This document shows, piece after piece, positions 9,541 through 18,344 of a stretch of 64,000 nt of DNA. The position numbers and the translations under genes were made by a program. Below the pieces are notes generated by a model. That model was not told the DNA's origin. It made no database searches and saw only the letters and a list, made by a program, of their open reading frames with translations. Each line of letters begins with the position of its first letter. The stretch's first letter is position 1. Location: contig CAYXZW010000014.1 of assembly GCA_964469905.1 (NCBI GenBank), forward strand, positions 1 to 64,000. Direction: 5' to 3'. This DNA comes from MVRV01 sp964469905 (GTDB taxonomy: Bacteria > Desulfobacterota > Syntrophia > Syntrophales > Smithellaceae).

Positions 9541-10416
9541 ATGAAGTTAAGATTCATGTCCGTAGCAGCAATTACCGGTTTATTGCTTCTTTTTGCCGGA
9601 GCAGGTATTTGTCAGGATAAAATAAGCGGAGCGGAATGGACAGAGAAAATCGGTCAGGGAGCAGTTAACTGGTCAGCCGGTTACATTGAGGCAGTTGGAA
9701 TTGGCGCTCCTTCCGATAAATCAATCGGTAAGGCCAACGCCCGTCCGATGGCTCTGCGTGCCGCCAAAGTCGATGCCTACCGCAATTTACTGGAAATTAC
9801 CAAGGGTGTAAGGGTTGATTCAACGACGACAATAAAGGACTTCACCGTCGAGAGTGATGTCATTAATACTCAGGTTGATGGCCTGGTTAAAGGCGCTGTC
9901 ATTGTGGATCAGCAGTATATGTCTGACGGCACCGTAGAAGTTCGATTGCGCATGCCCCTTTACGGCAATCTTTCCCAGGTAATTATTCCCGCCTCCATTG
10001 AAAAACGCAAATTAGCTCCACCCGAAACCCCGGCCCCGGCTGCAGCCGCACCGGCAGCCCCGGCAGCTCCTCCGATGACCTATACCGGCCTGGTTGTCGA
10101 TGCCCGCGGTATTGCCGCTCGTCCGGCGATGTCGCCCCGGGTCTTTGATGAAGACGGCAAAGAAGTTTATGGTTCCGCCAATGTGGACCGCGAATACGCC
10201 GTTCAACAGGGTATGAGCGGTTATGCCCGCGATCTCACGGCTGCGCAGAGCAACCAGCGGGTAACCAACAGCCCCGTTACTGTTAAAGCATTGAAGACAA
10301 GCGGAGCGGGGAAAGCCGATCTCATTATCAGCAATGCCGATGCCCAGCAGATCAGAGCTTCGGCGGAAAACGCCTCCTTCATGAAGAAGTGCCGTGTGAT
10401 GATTGTTCTGGATTAA
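9541..10416 (+). CDS. exported LPP20-family protein
   Basis: Protein of 291 residues. The ATG at 9541 is chosen because an AAAGGAGG site lies at 9527-9534, 6 bases upstream; an earlier in-frame ATG overlaps that site. It has a signal peptide ending around GAGICQ. Residues about 55-155 resemble the LPP20 fold (MALRAAKVDAYRNLLEITKG..., VEVRLRMPLYG). A Pro/Ala-rich linker near residues 165-180 precedes a second LPP20-like half (GLVVDARGIAARPAMSPRVFD) ending in MIVLD. Last of the five exported proteins, followed by a strong terminator. Confidence 0.72.
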   Translation: MKLRFMSVAAITGLLLLFAGAGICQDKISGAEWTEKIGQGAVNWSAGYIEAVGIGAPSDKSIGKANARPMALRAAKVDAYRNLLEITKGVRVDSTTTIKDFTVESDVINTQVDGLVKGAVIVDQQYMSDGTVEVRLRMPLYGNLSQVIIPASIEKRKLAPPETPAPAAAAPAAPAAPPMTYTGLVVDARGIAARPAMSPRVFDEDGKEVYGSANVDREYAVQQGMSGYARDLTAAQSNQRVTNSPVTVKALKTSGAGKADLIISNADAQQIRASAENASFMKKCRVMIVLD

Positions 10417-10461
10417 TTGTCGGCAGCCGGCTGAAAAGCGCCGGATCTTGAAATAACAATA

Positions 10462-10502
10462 AGCCGCAGTCACGATGTAAGTTCAGTGGCTGCGGCTTTT
10501 TG
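10462..10502 (+). terminator. rho-independent terminator of the envelope cluster
   Basis: A 12-base stem with one mismatch (10462-10473 with 10487-10498) is followed by a run of T. It closes the exported-protein cluster. Confidence 0.85.
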
Positions 10503-10575
10503 ATTGCGGGTTGATAGTCCGAAGGTTTAACCAAATAGAATAGTGCAAAGATTTTTTCTGAACGGTGAGGTAAAT

Positions 10576-10941
10576 ATGAAAGCCATTACTTTGCTGTATA
10601 TTATAAATGCTGCATTTCTTTTGTTGCATGAAATTGAATCGGCATATGAAAAGGAATGGGAAATACTTAAGTTGCCGGGTAAAATAACAGGTTTTTTACT
10701 TATTCACATTCCAATTATAATTATCCTTTTTTACGGATTGATTGAGATAGAAAAAATATCAAATATTGGATTAATTCTTGGAATCATTATGGGTATTGGA
10801 GGTGTTATTCCTGCTGTCGTGCATAAAATATTTTTTAAGTCTACGGATCATTTTAATTTACCTATATCTAATGCAATAATATATTTGAATATCTTCTCTG
10901 GAGTTGGGTTGTTGTTTCTGTCGCTAAAATTTATTGTCTGA
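10576..10941 (+). CDS. small four-helix membrane protein of unknown function
   Basis: Hydrophobic protein of 121 residues with about four transmembrane segments. The first helix carries LLHEIESAYEKEWE, a charged patch just inside it. The start at 10576 follows GTGAGG at 5 bases; the open frame extends upstream but without a ribosome site. The gene is visibly AT-richer than its neighbours and stands alone between a terminator and mutL, which may indicate recent acquisition. It resembles small uncharacterised membrane families (possibly DUF6713), but this is from memory. No function can be assigned. Confidence 0.6.
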   Translation: MKAITLLYIINAAFLLLHEIESAYEKEWEILKLPGKITGFLLIHIPIIIILFYGLIEIEKISNIGLILGIIMGIGGVIPAVVHKIFFKSTDHFNLPISNAIIYLNIFSGVGLLFLSLKFIV

Positions 10942-11006
10942 TGTTTATAAGGTATGCCGTCTGTAAGCTATCAGCGGTTATAAAAAATAAAAACGGGAGT
11001 TAAGAA

Positions 11007-12806
11007 TTGTCAGGACGTATCGTTGTTCTCTCGGAAGAAATAGCCAACAAAATTGCCGCCGGTGAAGTGGTTGAGCGTCCGGCATCGATTGTCAAAGAGA
11101 TGGTGGAAAATTCCATCGATGCCGGGGCTGGCGATATCCGTGTGGAGCTGGTGAAAGGCGGCTGCGAATCAATTGCGATAATTGACAATGGGGCAGGGAT
11201 AGAATACGAAGATGTCGCCCTGGTTTTTGAGCGGCATGCCACGAGTAAAATCAGGCAATTTGAAGATATCTACCGGGTGGCATCTTTCGGTTTCCGGGGC
11301 GAGGCAATGCCCAGTATTGCGTCTATTGCCCGGGTGGAATTGTTGACGCGGCGTCCCGAAGATATGGCCGGCACAAGAGCAGTGGTCGAGGCTGGTGTAA
11401 TTAAAGAAATAGCGCCTGCCGGTTGTCCGGCCGGAACACAAATACGGGTGACTAAAATATTCGAAAATGTTCCGGCACGGCGCAAGTTTTTAAAAACAGA
11501 AACGACGGAACAGGGTTTATGTCTGGATGCGATTACGCGCCTGGCACTGGCCCATCCGGAAGTTCGCTTTAAAGTATTAGCCAATGGACGGGAGATATTT
11601 GCCGCACCGGAAGCAAAGGATATATCCGAAAGAATTTCTATGGTCATGGGTGCCGATTTTTCCGATCATTGCTTATCTGTCGCGGGAGAAAAGGAAAATG
11701 TTCAACTGTCCGGCTTTATTTCGCGTCCCGAGTTTACCCGGTCTAATTCCAAAAACATATTTTTGTTTGTTAACAAGCGCTTTGTCCGCGATAATACCGT
11801 AAGTCATGCAGTATTATCGGCCTATCGTCAGATCATTGAAGCCAGGCGCTATCCGGCCGCAGTTTTATTTTTGGATTTGCCCGGTGACGATGTTGACGTC
11901 AATGTCCATCCGGCCAAAATGGAAGTCCGATTTAAGGATTCCCGCAATATTCATGATTTAGTATCCCGGACGATTGGAGAAAGCCTAGCCGTAAGTGAAG
12001 CGCCCAAAGGCAGTTTTGTCTATCGTTTAGCGCCCCGCGACAAAGCACAGTTGCCGACTTTCCGGCGACCGGCCGAAAACATTCCACCTGGTATCGCCGG
12101 ATTATATTCCCGACAAAATCTGCAACAGGCGATTTCAACTGATTTGTTTTCCCGTAAGCCATTGGAGGCGGCAGGAGTAAAGGAAACGCCGGCAACCGGC
12201 ATTGATTACCATCAAAAGGAACCAATAGCTTTTGCCGACCTGAACTATTTGGGACAATTTGCCAATACCTATCTGATTTTTGCCGGGAACAGCGGTTTTG
12301 TACTGCTTGATCAACATGCCGCCCATGAAAGGATTGTTTTCGAAGAATTAAAAAAATCGGCCAGTGAGAAAATTATCAGTCAGCCGCTGCTTTTACCCGA
12401 AGTTGTCAATCTAAGCCCCGGTCAGATGGCTCTTTTCTCCGGCTACATTGGATTTTTACAGGAAATCGGCCTGGAAGTGGAAATTTTCGGCCGTGATGCC
12501 ATTGTGGTCAAGGCCCTCCCGGCAATTTTACCGCCAATCCAGGCCCGCGAAATAATCGCCGACATCGCCGACCAACTGGCCGATCAAAATTCAGTGCCCG
12601 GTTTGCAGGAAAGAAAGGAAAAAATATTGGCGGCACTGGCCTGCCGGGCCGCCATCAAGGCCAATAGTCTTCTTAAATCGGAAGAAGTAATGGCGCTCTG
12701 CCGCGCTCTGGAATCCACGCCGCATAATGCCACCTGTCCGCATGGCCGGCCAATCATCGTCAATTTTTCTTTGGGCGAAATTGAAAGGATGTTTAAGAGA
12801 AAGTAA
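11007..12806 (+). CDS. mutL: DNA mismatch repair protein MutL
   Basis: GHKL ATPase that couples mismatch recognition to strand incision. Translation starts at TTG 11007, 7 bases after CGGGAG; no ATG fits. GHKL motifs are all present near the amino end: ENSIDAGA, DNGAG, ATSKI and GFRGEAMPSI. The carboxy-terminal part (about 400-599) contains DQHAAHERI, ACRAAIKA and CPHGRP, the metal-binding endonuclease motifs of nicking MutL proteins, so this organism probably uses the MutL-nicking (not MutH) pathway. At 599 residues the length is normal. mutS is not in the window. miaA follows at 49 bases. Confidence 0.97.
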   Translation: MSGRIVVLSEEIANKIAAGEVVERPASIVKEMVENSIDAGAGDIRVELVKGGCESIAIIDNGAGIEYEDVALVFERHATSKIRQFEDIYRVASFGFRGEAMPSIASIARVELLTRRPEDMAGTRAVVEAGVIKEIAPAGCPAGTQIRVTKIFENVPARRKFLKTETTEQGLCLDAITRLALAHPEVRFKVLANGREIFAAPEAKDISERISMVMGADFSDHCLSVAGEKENVQLSGFISRPEFTRSNSKNIFLFVNKRFVRDNTVSHAVLSAYRQIIEARRYPAAVLFLDLPGDDVDVNVHPAKMEVRFKDSRNIHDLVSRTIGESLAVSEAPKGSFVYRLAPRDKAQLPTFRRPAENIPPGIAGLYSRQNLQQAISTDLFSRKPLEAAGVKETPATGIDYHQKEPIAFADLNYLGQFANTYLIFAGNSGFVLLDQHAAHERIVFEELKKSASEKIISQPLLLPEVVNLSPGQMALFSGYIGFLQEIGLEVEIFGRDAIVVKALPAILPPIQAREIIADIADQLADQNSVPGLQERKEKILAALACRAAIKANSLLKSEEVMALCRALESTPHNATCPHGRPIIVNFSLGEIERMFKRK

Positions 12807-12855
12807 ATGACGCCGTCCAGTAGTTGCTATCTTTAGACTTTTTAAGAGGAAGTAA

Positions 12856-13788
12856 ATGAATAAATTGCCTCTGGTCATTATCAATTCGCCCACAGCTACA
12901 GGCAAAACAAAATTGGCAATGGATTTAGCTCTGGCTTTTGGCGGCGAAGTAATCAGCGCTGATTCTCTGCAAGTTTACCGTTATCTGGACATCGGTACGG
13001 CCAAACCAACAATTGAGGAAAGAAATAAGGTCAAACATCATCTAATTGACGTTGTTGATCCGGACGAGGAATTCAATGCCGCTGTTTTTACGGAACAGGC
13101 GCATAAAATTATTGAAAATGTGGCTAAGTCGCGAAAGCCTGTCTTTATTGCCGGGGGAACAGGTCTTTATATCCGGGCATTGCTTAAAGGTATTATCGAA
13201 ACACCGAAAGTCGATGAAAACATCAGGAACTTTTTTCGAAGCCTGCGGAATTCGCAGGGCAAGGAGCATCTTTATAATCTTTTGCAGCAAAGAGATAAGG
13301 AGGCGGCGCTGCGAATTAATCCCAATGATTCAGTACGGGTAATCCGGGCACTGGAAGTTCTGGAGCAAACCGGCGAATCTATTGTGGATATACAAAAAAG
13401 GCATGCTTTTCGCGATAATAATTACAATGCTTGCAAAATCGGTTTGAAAGTAGATCGTGAGGAACTCAAGAAGAGAATTGCCGAAAGGTCCGACAAAATG
13501 ATTGCTGCGGGATTGCTGGATGAAGTTCGGGGACTGCTGGCACGGGGGTATGGGGAAGATCTTAAGCCAATGCAATCATTGGGATATAAGCAAATGACGG
13601 ATTTTTTAAGCGGAAAACATGATTGGGAAAAGGCTGTTCATCTGATCAAGCAAGAGACATGGCTCTATGCCAAACGGCAAATGACCTGGTTTGCCGCAGA
13701 TAAAGAGATATCCTGGTATTCTCCCGAGCAGTCGGACGAAATAAATAAAAGTGTAAAATTGTTTTTAAAGGTGGCAGAGCGGGCTTAG
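12856..13788 (+). CDS. miaA: tRNA dimethylallyltransferase MiaA
   Basis: Adds a dimethylallyl group to A37 of tRNAs reading UNN codons. The P-loop SPTATGKT is at residues 10-17, followed by the conserved ISADSLQVYRYLDIGTAKP segment; QSLGYKQM and KRQMTWF near the end are also family hallmarks. 310 residues, full length. It lies just behind mutL, a common mutL-miaA order. The stop codon forms the first bases of palindromic repeat copy B. Confidence 0.96.
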   Translation: MNKLPLVIINSPTATGKTKLAMDLALAFGGEVISADSLQVYRYLDIGTAKPTIEERNKVKHHLIDVVDPDEEFNAAVFTEQAHKIIENVAKSRKPVFIAGGTGLYIRALLKGIIETPKVDENIRNFFRSLRNSQGKEHLYNLLQQRDKEAALRINPNDSVRVIRALEVLEQTGESIVDIQKRHAFRDNNYNACKIGLKVDREELKKRIAERSDKMIAAGLLDEVRGLLARGYGEDLKPMQSLGYKQMTDFLSGKHDWEKAVHLIKQETWLYAKRQMTWFAADKEISWYSPEQSDEINKSVKLFLKVAERA

Positions 13789-13840
13789 GAACCGTTACGA
13801 AATAACCTGCTCTTTTTCTCTATTTCGTTACGGCTCCTTA
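13786..13840. repeat. imperfect palindromic repeat, copy B
   Basis: Inverted repeat TAGGAACCGTTACGAAAT ... ATTTCGTTACGGCTCCTTA starting on the miaA stop codon. It is an inverted copy of the element at 6601-6656. It could also act as a transcription barrier after miaA, though no T-run follows the stem. Confidence 0.7.
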
Positions 13841-13906
13841 TCCCGGTTGCTATAATTTTATGATCAGGTTGTTTTTGAACAAGGCTTGCGAAAAATGCAA
13901 TATTGC

Positions 13907-13935
13907 TTGACTTCGGAAGCCTCTGCAGCTAATTA
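13907..13935 (+). promoter_or_regulatory. possible promoter for the TPR/SLH lipoprotein gene
   Basis: TTGACT, a 17-base spacer, then TAATTA. The -35 is good and the -10 weak. It is about 70 bases before the start codon at 14008. Confidence 0.35.
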
Positions 13936-14007
13936 TATGGAGTATTTAAGAGTTAAAATGAATTTTCATCGTGTATACATTGAAGCCTTTAATGAAAGGA
14001 GAATTAT

Positions 14008-15177
14008 ATGATACGTCAAATGAGAATAAAAAAATCAGTCACTTTCTTCATGCTTTTTACTGCCATTTTATTATTGATTTCCTGCGGACCTAAAGCACGG
14101 GTGCCGACCAGTCAGTTAGACACTCCGGAACATCACACTTATACCGGTTTACGTCTTCTTGATCAGGCGAAATATGGCGATGCGCAGCGGGAATTTGAAT
14201 TGGCCACGCAGCTTGATCCTAAATATTCCAAAGCTTATACCGGTATTGCTCTGGTTAAAACCGCCACCGGCGATTTTGCTGCCGCCTGGGATAACCTTAA
14301 AATGGGCTGGAAATATGCTCAGGCCGATGATGAAAAGCTTTTCGTCTATGTCAGCCGTATCCGTTACTTTACTCAAAGCAAACTGGAGAAGAAGTGGCTG
14401 GATCTGGCTAAAGATGAATTTGATAATGCCATTCTTACCGATGCTAAACATGCTCCGGCCTATTATTTCATAGGATTGGCCTATAAAGCCGGTTTGGAAT
14501 TCGAGCAGGCCGGTAAGATGTTTGCTAAGGTGCTCGAGCTGAAAACCGATTATATCAGTGAAGCCGATGTTCAATGGAATTTGATACAAAAGATTCAACG
14601 GGCGATGCCGGGTACAATCAACGGGAAAATTATCGCTATTGTTGACCGCATTACCCGCGCGGATGCAGCGGCGTTATTTCTGGAAGAAATGAAAATTGAC
14701 GTGCTTTATAAAAAACGGACACTAAAAACTTTTGACACGTCTTTCAAAGATCCGGAAAAGGCTGCCGCAGCAGGACCGGCCAAAATAACAGCGAAGGATA
14801 TTGCCGATCATCCCCTGAAAGCTGATATTGAAGGCATCTTGGAAATCGGTGTGCGTGGTCTGGAAAACTATCCGGACGGCAATTTCCATCCGGGAGAAAT
14901 AGTTACCCGGGCTGCCTATGCCATGATGCTGGAAGATATATTAATAAAGGTTTCCGGCGACAACGCTCTGGCTACGAAATTTATCGGTTCCACCTCGCCT
15001 TTCCTCGATTTAAGAGCTGATTTGCCCTATTTCAATGCGGTTATGGTGGTTACTACCCGCGGGATTATGGAGGCCAAAGATATGACTTCCGGTGAATTCG
15101 CACCTCTGAATCCGGTGCCCGGCGTGGACTCCCTTTTGATTATTCGAAAAATTAAGCAGGAATTAAAATTTAATTAA
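14008..15177 (+). CDS. TPR lipoprotein with a carboxy-terminal SLH domain
   Basis: 389-residue lipoprotein: positively charged start, hydrophobic stretch and a lipobox-like LLISC. Residues about 50-190 form TPR-like repeats (YGDAQREFELATQLDPKY, EQAGKMFAKVLELK). Residues about 270-385 read as S-layer homology modules (ILEIGVRGLENYPDGNFHPGEIVTRAAYA, then a second weaker one ending in LLIIRKIKQEL). SLH domains bind cell-wall carbohydrate or peptidoglycan and in Gram-negatives are often found on outer-membrane tethering proteins. A strong AAAGGAG site precedes the ATG and a terminator follows. The exact partner is unknown. Confidence 0.75.
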   Translation: MIRQMRIKKSVTFFMLFTAILLLISCGPKARVPTSQLDTPEHHTYTGLRLLDQAKYGDAQREFELATQLDPKYSKAYTGIALVKTATGDFAAAWDNLKMGWKYAQADDEKLFVYVSRIRYFTQSKLEKKWLDLAKDEFDNAILTDAKHAPAYYFIGLAYKAGLEFEQAGKMFAKVLELKTDYISEADVQWNLIQKIQRAMPGTINGKIIAIVDRITRADAAALFLEEMKIDVLYKKRTLKTFDTSFKDPEKAAAAGPAKITAKDIADHPLKADIEGILEIGVRGLENYPDGNFHPGEIVTRAAYAMMLEDILIKVSGDNALATKFIGSTSPFLDLRADLPYFNAVMVVTTRGIMEAKDMTSGEFAPLNPVPGVDSLLIIRKIKQELKFN

Positions 15178-15203
15178 TTTCTATTAAATAAAATGAATTA
15201 ACT

Positions 15204-15239
15204 ACAGGCGGGACATAGGTTATGCTCCGCCTGTGTTTT
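15204..15239 (+). terminator. terminator after the TPR/SLH gene
   Basis: Perfect 8-base stem ACAGGCGG (15204-15211) with CCGCCTGT (15227-15234), followed by GTTTTG. Confidence 0.7.
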
Positions 15240-15240
15240 G

Positions 15241-15363
15241 ATTAGCAGGCTATTGAAAAATGCTCATCTGCTGCGTTACGCTTCATATATCCGCTGCGCG
15301 ATTTTCGCGATGCCTTGCATCTGATCAGCCTGCCGGAGCAAGAGTTTTTCAACAAGCCGTTAG
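15241..15363. repeat. palindromic intergenic element, type C
   Basis: About 123 bases with inverted ends: GGCTATTGAAAAA near the left end and TTTTTCAACAAGCC at the right. The interior is GC-rich and folds on itself (CTGCTGCGTTACGC, CGCTGCGCG, CGATTTTCGCG). It sits between a terminator and valS. The right end resembles that of the element at 18099-18285, suggesting a shared boundary with variable interior. It has no coding potential. Confidence 0.55.
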
Positions 15364-15441
15364 TACCTCGAAAAGGGGTGCATAATAGGGGCGAAATGCC
15401 TTTTTAATTTTTATCAATTCGAGGGGAGAGAGTTATCTAAA

Positions 15442-18099
15442 ATGGCAACAAGAGAGTTAAGCAAAGCATTCGAGCCGTACGAAACAGAAAAGAGATTATA
15501 CGACTACTGGTTAAGAAATAAGCTGTTCCATGCCCAGGATAAAAGCGAAGCTGAGGCTTTTTCCATAGTTATTCCACCTCCCAATGTAACCGGAATGCTG
15601 CACATGGGTCATGCTTTAAATAATACTCTGCAAGATATTGTTATCCGCTTTAAAAGAATGCAGGGTTACAACACTCTCTGGATGCCGGGAATGGATCATG
15701 CGGGGATTGCCACCCAGAATGTTGTCGAGCAGGAGTTGGCCCGCGAAGGAAAAACGCGCCATGATTTAGGCCGGGAAAAATTTGTGGCCCGGGTTTGGGA
15801 ATGGAAGGAAAAATACGGCGGCGTCATTATTAATCAGCTTAAACGACTGGGTTGCTCCTGTGATTGGGAGCGCGAGCGCTTTACCATGGATGAAGGCCTG
15901 TCCAAGGCGGTGCGGGAAGTATTTGTGAAGCTTTATAATGAAGACATGATTTATCAGGGTGATTATATTGTCAACTGGTGCCCGCGTTGTCATACGGCCA
16001 TTTCCGACCTGGAAGTTGAATTCAAGCAGGATCAGAGTTTCCTCTGGGATATCCGTTATCCTTTTGCCGATGGCCAGGGGGAAATAATAGTTGCCACCAC
16101 CCGTCCGGAAACGATGCTGGGCGATACGGCTGTGGCCGTGAATCCCAACGATGACAGATACAAAGATGTAGTCGGCAAATATGTCATTCTGCCTTTAGTT
16201 AACAAAAAAATTCCGATCATTGCCGATGAGTATGTCACTACCGATTTCGGTTCCGGTGCCGTTAAGATTACTCCGGCTTCTGATCCGAACGACTTTGCCA
16301 TGGCTCAACGGCATCACCTGGAAATAATATCGGTTATTGACGGCCTGGGCAATATTAATGAAAACGGAGGGGTTTATAAAGGCCTGGATCGCTATGCTGC
16401 ACGCGATAAAATTGTTGCCGATCTGGAGCAAGGCGGCTATTTGGTTAAAACGGAGCCTTATGCCCATAACGTTGGCCAGTGCTACCGCTGCAAAACGGAC
16501 ATTGAGCCGATGGTTTCCAAACAGTGGTTTGTCAAGATAAAGCCTTTGGCCAAGCAGGCTATTGCGGCTGTGGTTAAAGGAAAAACAAAGATACTGCCCG
16601 GTACCTGGGAAGCTACTTATTTTGAGTGGATGAATAATATTCGCGACTGGTGTATCTCGCGGCAGTTGTGGTGGGGACACCGGATTCCCGTCTGGTATTG
16701 CGGTGATTGCGGTAAAGTTATCGTATCGACAATCGATCCCGATAAATGCCCGGATTGCAGCGGCACATCTTTAAAGCAGGATGAAGACGTACTCGATACC
16801 TGGTTCAGTTCGGCGCTCTGGCCCTTCTCCACTTTGGGCTGGCCTAATAAAACCAAAGCCCTGAAAACTTTTTACCCGACTTCCCTGCTCATTACCGGCT
16901 TCGATATTCTTTTCTTCTGGGTTGCCCGGATGATGATGATGGGAATATATGTAATGAAAGAAGTCCCCTTCAAGGATGTTTACCTCCATGCCCTGGTACG
17001 CGATGAAAAGGGCGAGAAAATGAGCAAATCCAAGGGCAACATTATTGATCCGCTGGTGATGATCGACCAATACGGTACCGATGCGTTTCGTTTTACACTG
17101 GCGGCTTACACCGCGCAGGGGCGTGATGTTCGCATGTCTCCCGAGAGAATTGAAGGCTACAAATTCTTTGTTAATAAAATATGGAATGCCTCTAAATTGA
17201 CATTTGCTAATCTGGAAGACTATAACGAGAACAGTAATGTGAAAGCGGAGGATTCTCTTTCCGATAAGTGGATTAAGGCCAGACTCAACCGCGCTATTTC
17301 CGAAGTCACGCACAGTCTGGATGAATATCATTTCAATGAGGCTGCTGCCACTATTTATCGTTTTGTCTGGCATGAATTCTGCGACTGGTATCTGGAATTA
17401 AGCAAACCGGCCTTCTATGGCAAAGTAAGCCCGGAACAAAGATTCGCAACGCAGCGCACCTTGCATGATGTATTTAAAAATATGCTGCTGCTTCTGCACC
17501 CTTTTATGCCTTTTGTCACTGAAGATCTCTGGCAGGTGTTAAACAGGAGTGATGAAAAATCAATCATGGTCACGTCTTTTCCTGTTGCAGATACGGCCTG
17601 GGAAGATAGCGGAGCCGAAAAAGAAATGGAACTCCTGATGGACATCATCACCAGTATCCGCAATATCCGCGGGGAAATGCAAATACCGCCTTCCCGCAAG
17701 TTGCAGGTGCTTATTTCCGTTCCCGATGAAAAAACAAAGAGCATTGTCAAAGCAGGAAGTAATTATATCACTAATCTGTCCAATCTGGAGACAATGGTTG
17801 TCGAAGTAAATCTGGCCGAACCCAAAGGAGTAGCGACCGGTGTAGTCGGCTCCCTACTGGTTTTTGTCCCTCTGGCCGGAATTGTAGATATCGCCGGTGA
17901 AAAGGCACGTCTGGAAAAAGAAATTGCCAAGGTGCAAAAAGATCTTGATCAGTGCTCGCGCAAGCTTGCTAACCGCGATTTTTGTGAAAAGGCTGCCGAA
18001 TCCGCCATTAAAAAGGAAGAGGATAAATTAAAAGAATCCCGGGAGCGCCATGCTGCTTTGGAGAATGCCCTGAATAAACTCAAAGAAATTCAAGCGTAA
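15442..18099 (+). CDS. valS: valyl-tRNA synthetase
   Basis: Class Ia aminoacyl-tRNA synthetase charging tRNA-Val, 885 residues, full length. The HIGH-type motif is HMGH near residue 54 and KMSKS is seen at about residue 530 (EKMSKSKGN). The CP1 editing domain lies between them (TTRPETMLGDTAVAVNP). Cys pairs (CPRC, CGDC, CPDC) mark zinc knuckles. The carboxy end is the usual ValRS coiled coil (EKARLEKEIAKVQKDLDQ). No T-box or attenuator is visible upstream; instead repeat element C lies there. Confidence 0.98.
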   Translation: MATRELSKAFEPYETEKRLYDYWLRNKLFHAQDKSEAEAFSIVIPPPNVTGMLHMGHALNNTLQDIVIRFKRMQGYNTLWMPGMDHAGIATQNVVEQELAREGKTRHDLGREKFVARVWEWKEKYGGVIINQLKRLGCSCDWERERFTMDEGLSKAVREVFVKLYNEDMIYQGDYIVNWCPRCHTAISDLEVEFKQDQSFLWDIRYPFADGQGEIIVATTRPETMLGDTAVAVNPNDDRYKDVVGKYVILPLVNKKIPIIADEYVTTDFGSGAVKITPASDPNDFAMAQRHHLEIISVIDGLGNINENGGVYKGLDRYAARDKIVADLEQGGYLVKTEPYAHNVGQCYRCKTDIEPMVSKQWFVKIKPLAKQAIAAVVKGKTKILPGTWEATYFEWMNNIRDWCISRQLWWGHRIPVWYCGDCGKVIVSTIDPDKCPDCSGTSLKQDEDVLDTWFSSALWPFSTLGWPNKTKALKTFYPTSLLITGFDILFFWVARMMMMGIYVMKEVPFKDVYLHALVRDEKGEKMSKSKGNIIDPLVMIDQYGTDAFRFTLAAYTAQGRDVRMSPERIEGYKFFVNKIWNASKLTFANLEDYNENSNVKAEDSLSDKWIKARLNRAISEVTHSLDEYHFNEAAATIYRFVWHEFCDWYLELSKPAFYGKVSPEQRFATQRTLHDVFKNMLLLLHPFMPFVTEDLWQVLNRSDEKSIMVTSFPVADTAWEDSGAEKEMELLMDIITSIRNIRGEMQIPPSRKLQVLISVPDEKTKSIVKAGSNYITNLSNLETMVVEVNLAEPKGVATGVVGSLLVFVPLAGIVDIAGEKARLEKEIAKVQKDLDQCSRKLANRDFCEKAAESAIKKEEDKLKESRERHAALENALNKLKEIQA

Positions 18100-18285
18100 C
18101 GACACTCGTAAAAAGCCCCCGGCATGCGCCGGGCTTTGCATATGCGAAGTATCTCCGGCGCATGCCGGATGCGCTGCAGCCATCCCCGGCTTTCGCCGGG
18201 GCAGGCTTATTGCGGCGTACGCAAAAGTACGCCTCATTCCTCTGGCTTTGCGTGCCTTTCCTTTGGAGCTTTTTACAAGGTCGTT
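18099..18285. repeat. hairpin-rich intergenic element, type D
   Basis: About 187 bases bounded by inverted ends (CGTAAAAAGC at the left, GCTTTTTACAAGGTCG at the right). Inside are four separate hairpins: 18112-18137 (terminator-like, behind valS), 18154-18169 (TCCGGC/GCCGGA), 18184-18201 (CCCCGGC/GCCGGGG) and 18214-18233 (GGCGTAC/GTACGCC). No coding frame is supported. Likely a dispersed palindromic element which also terminates valS transcription. Confidence 0.6.
18112..18137 (+). terminator. terminator-like hairpin after valS
   Basis: AAAGCCC and GGGCTTT frame a GC-rich hairpin with a GGC/GCC inner stem and a CC bulge. The T-run is short (three). It lies within repeat element D. Confidence 0.5.
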
Positions 18286-18344
18286 AAATATGAAGATTCA
18301 ATAGATAGTTTTGTCATTCTCATTGAAAAATATTGAGTAGCTAA

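Noticed and set aside
1094..10416. A curli or flagellar operon
   Set aside because: CsgG-like and FlgT-like domains are present, but no curlin subunits, CsgE/F or any flagellar gene lies in the region.
16195..17373. Long minus-strand open frames inside valS
   Set aside because: They lie opposite a clear essential gene and show no family features or ribosome sites; shadow frames.
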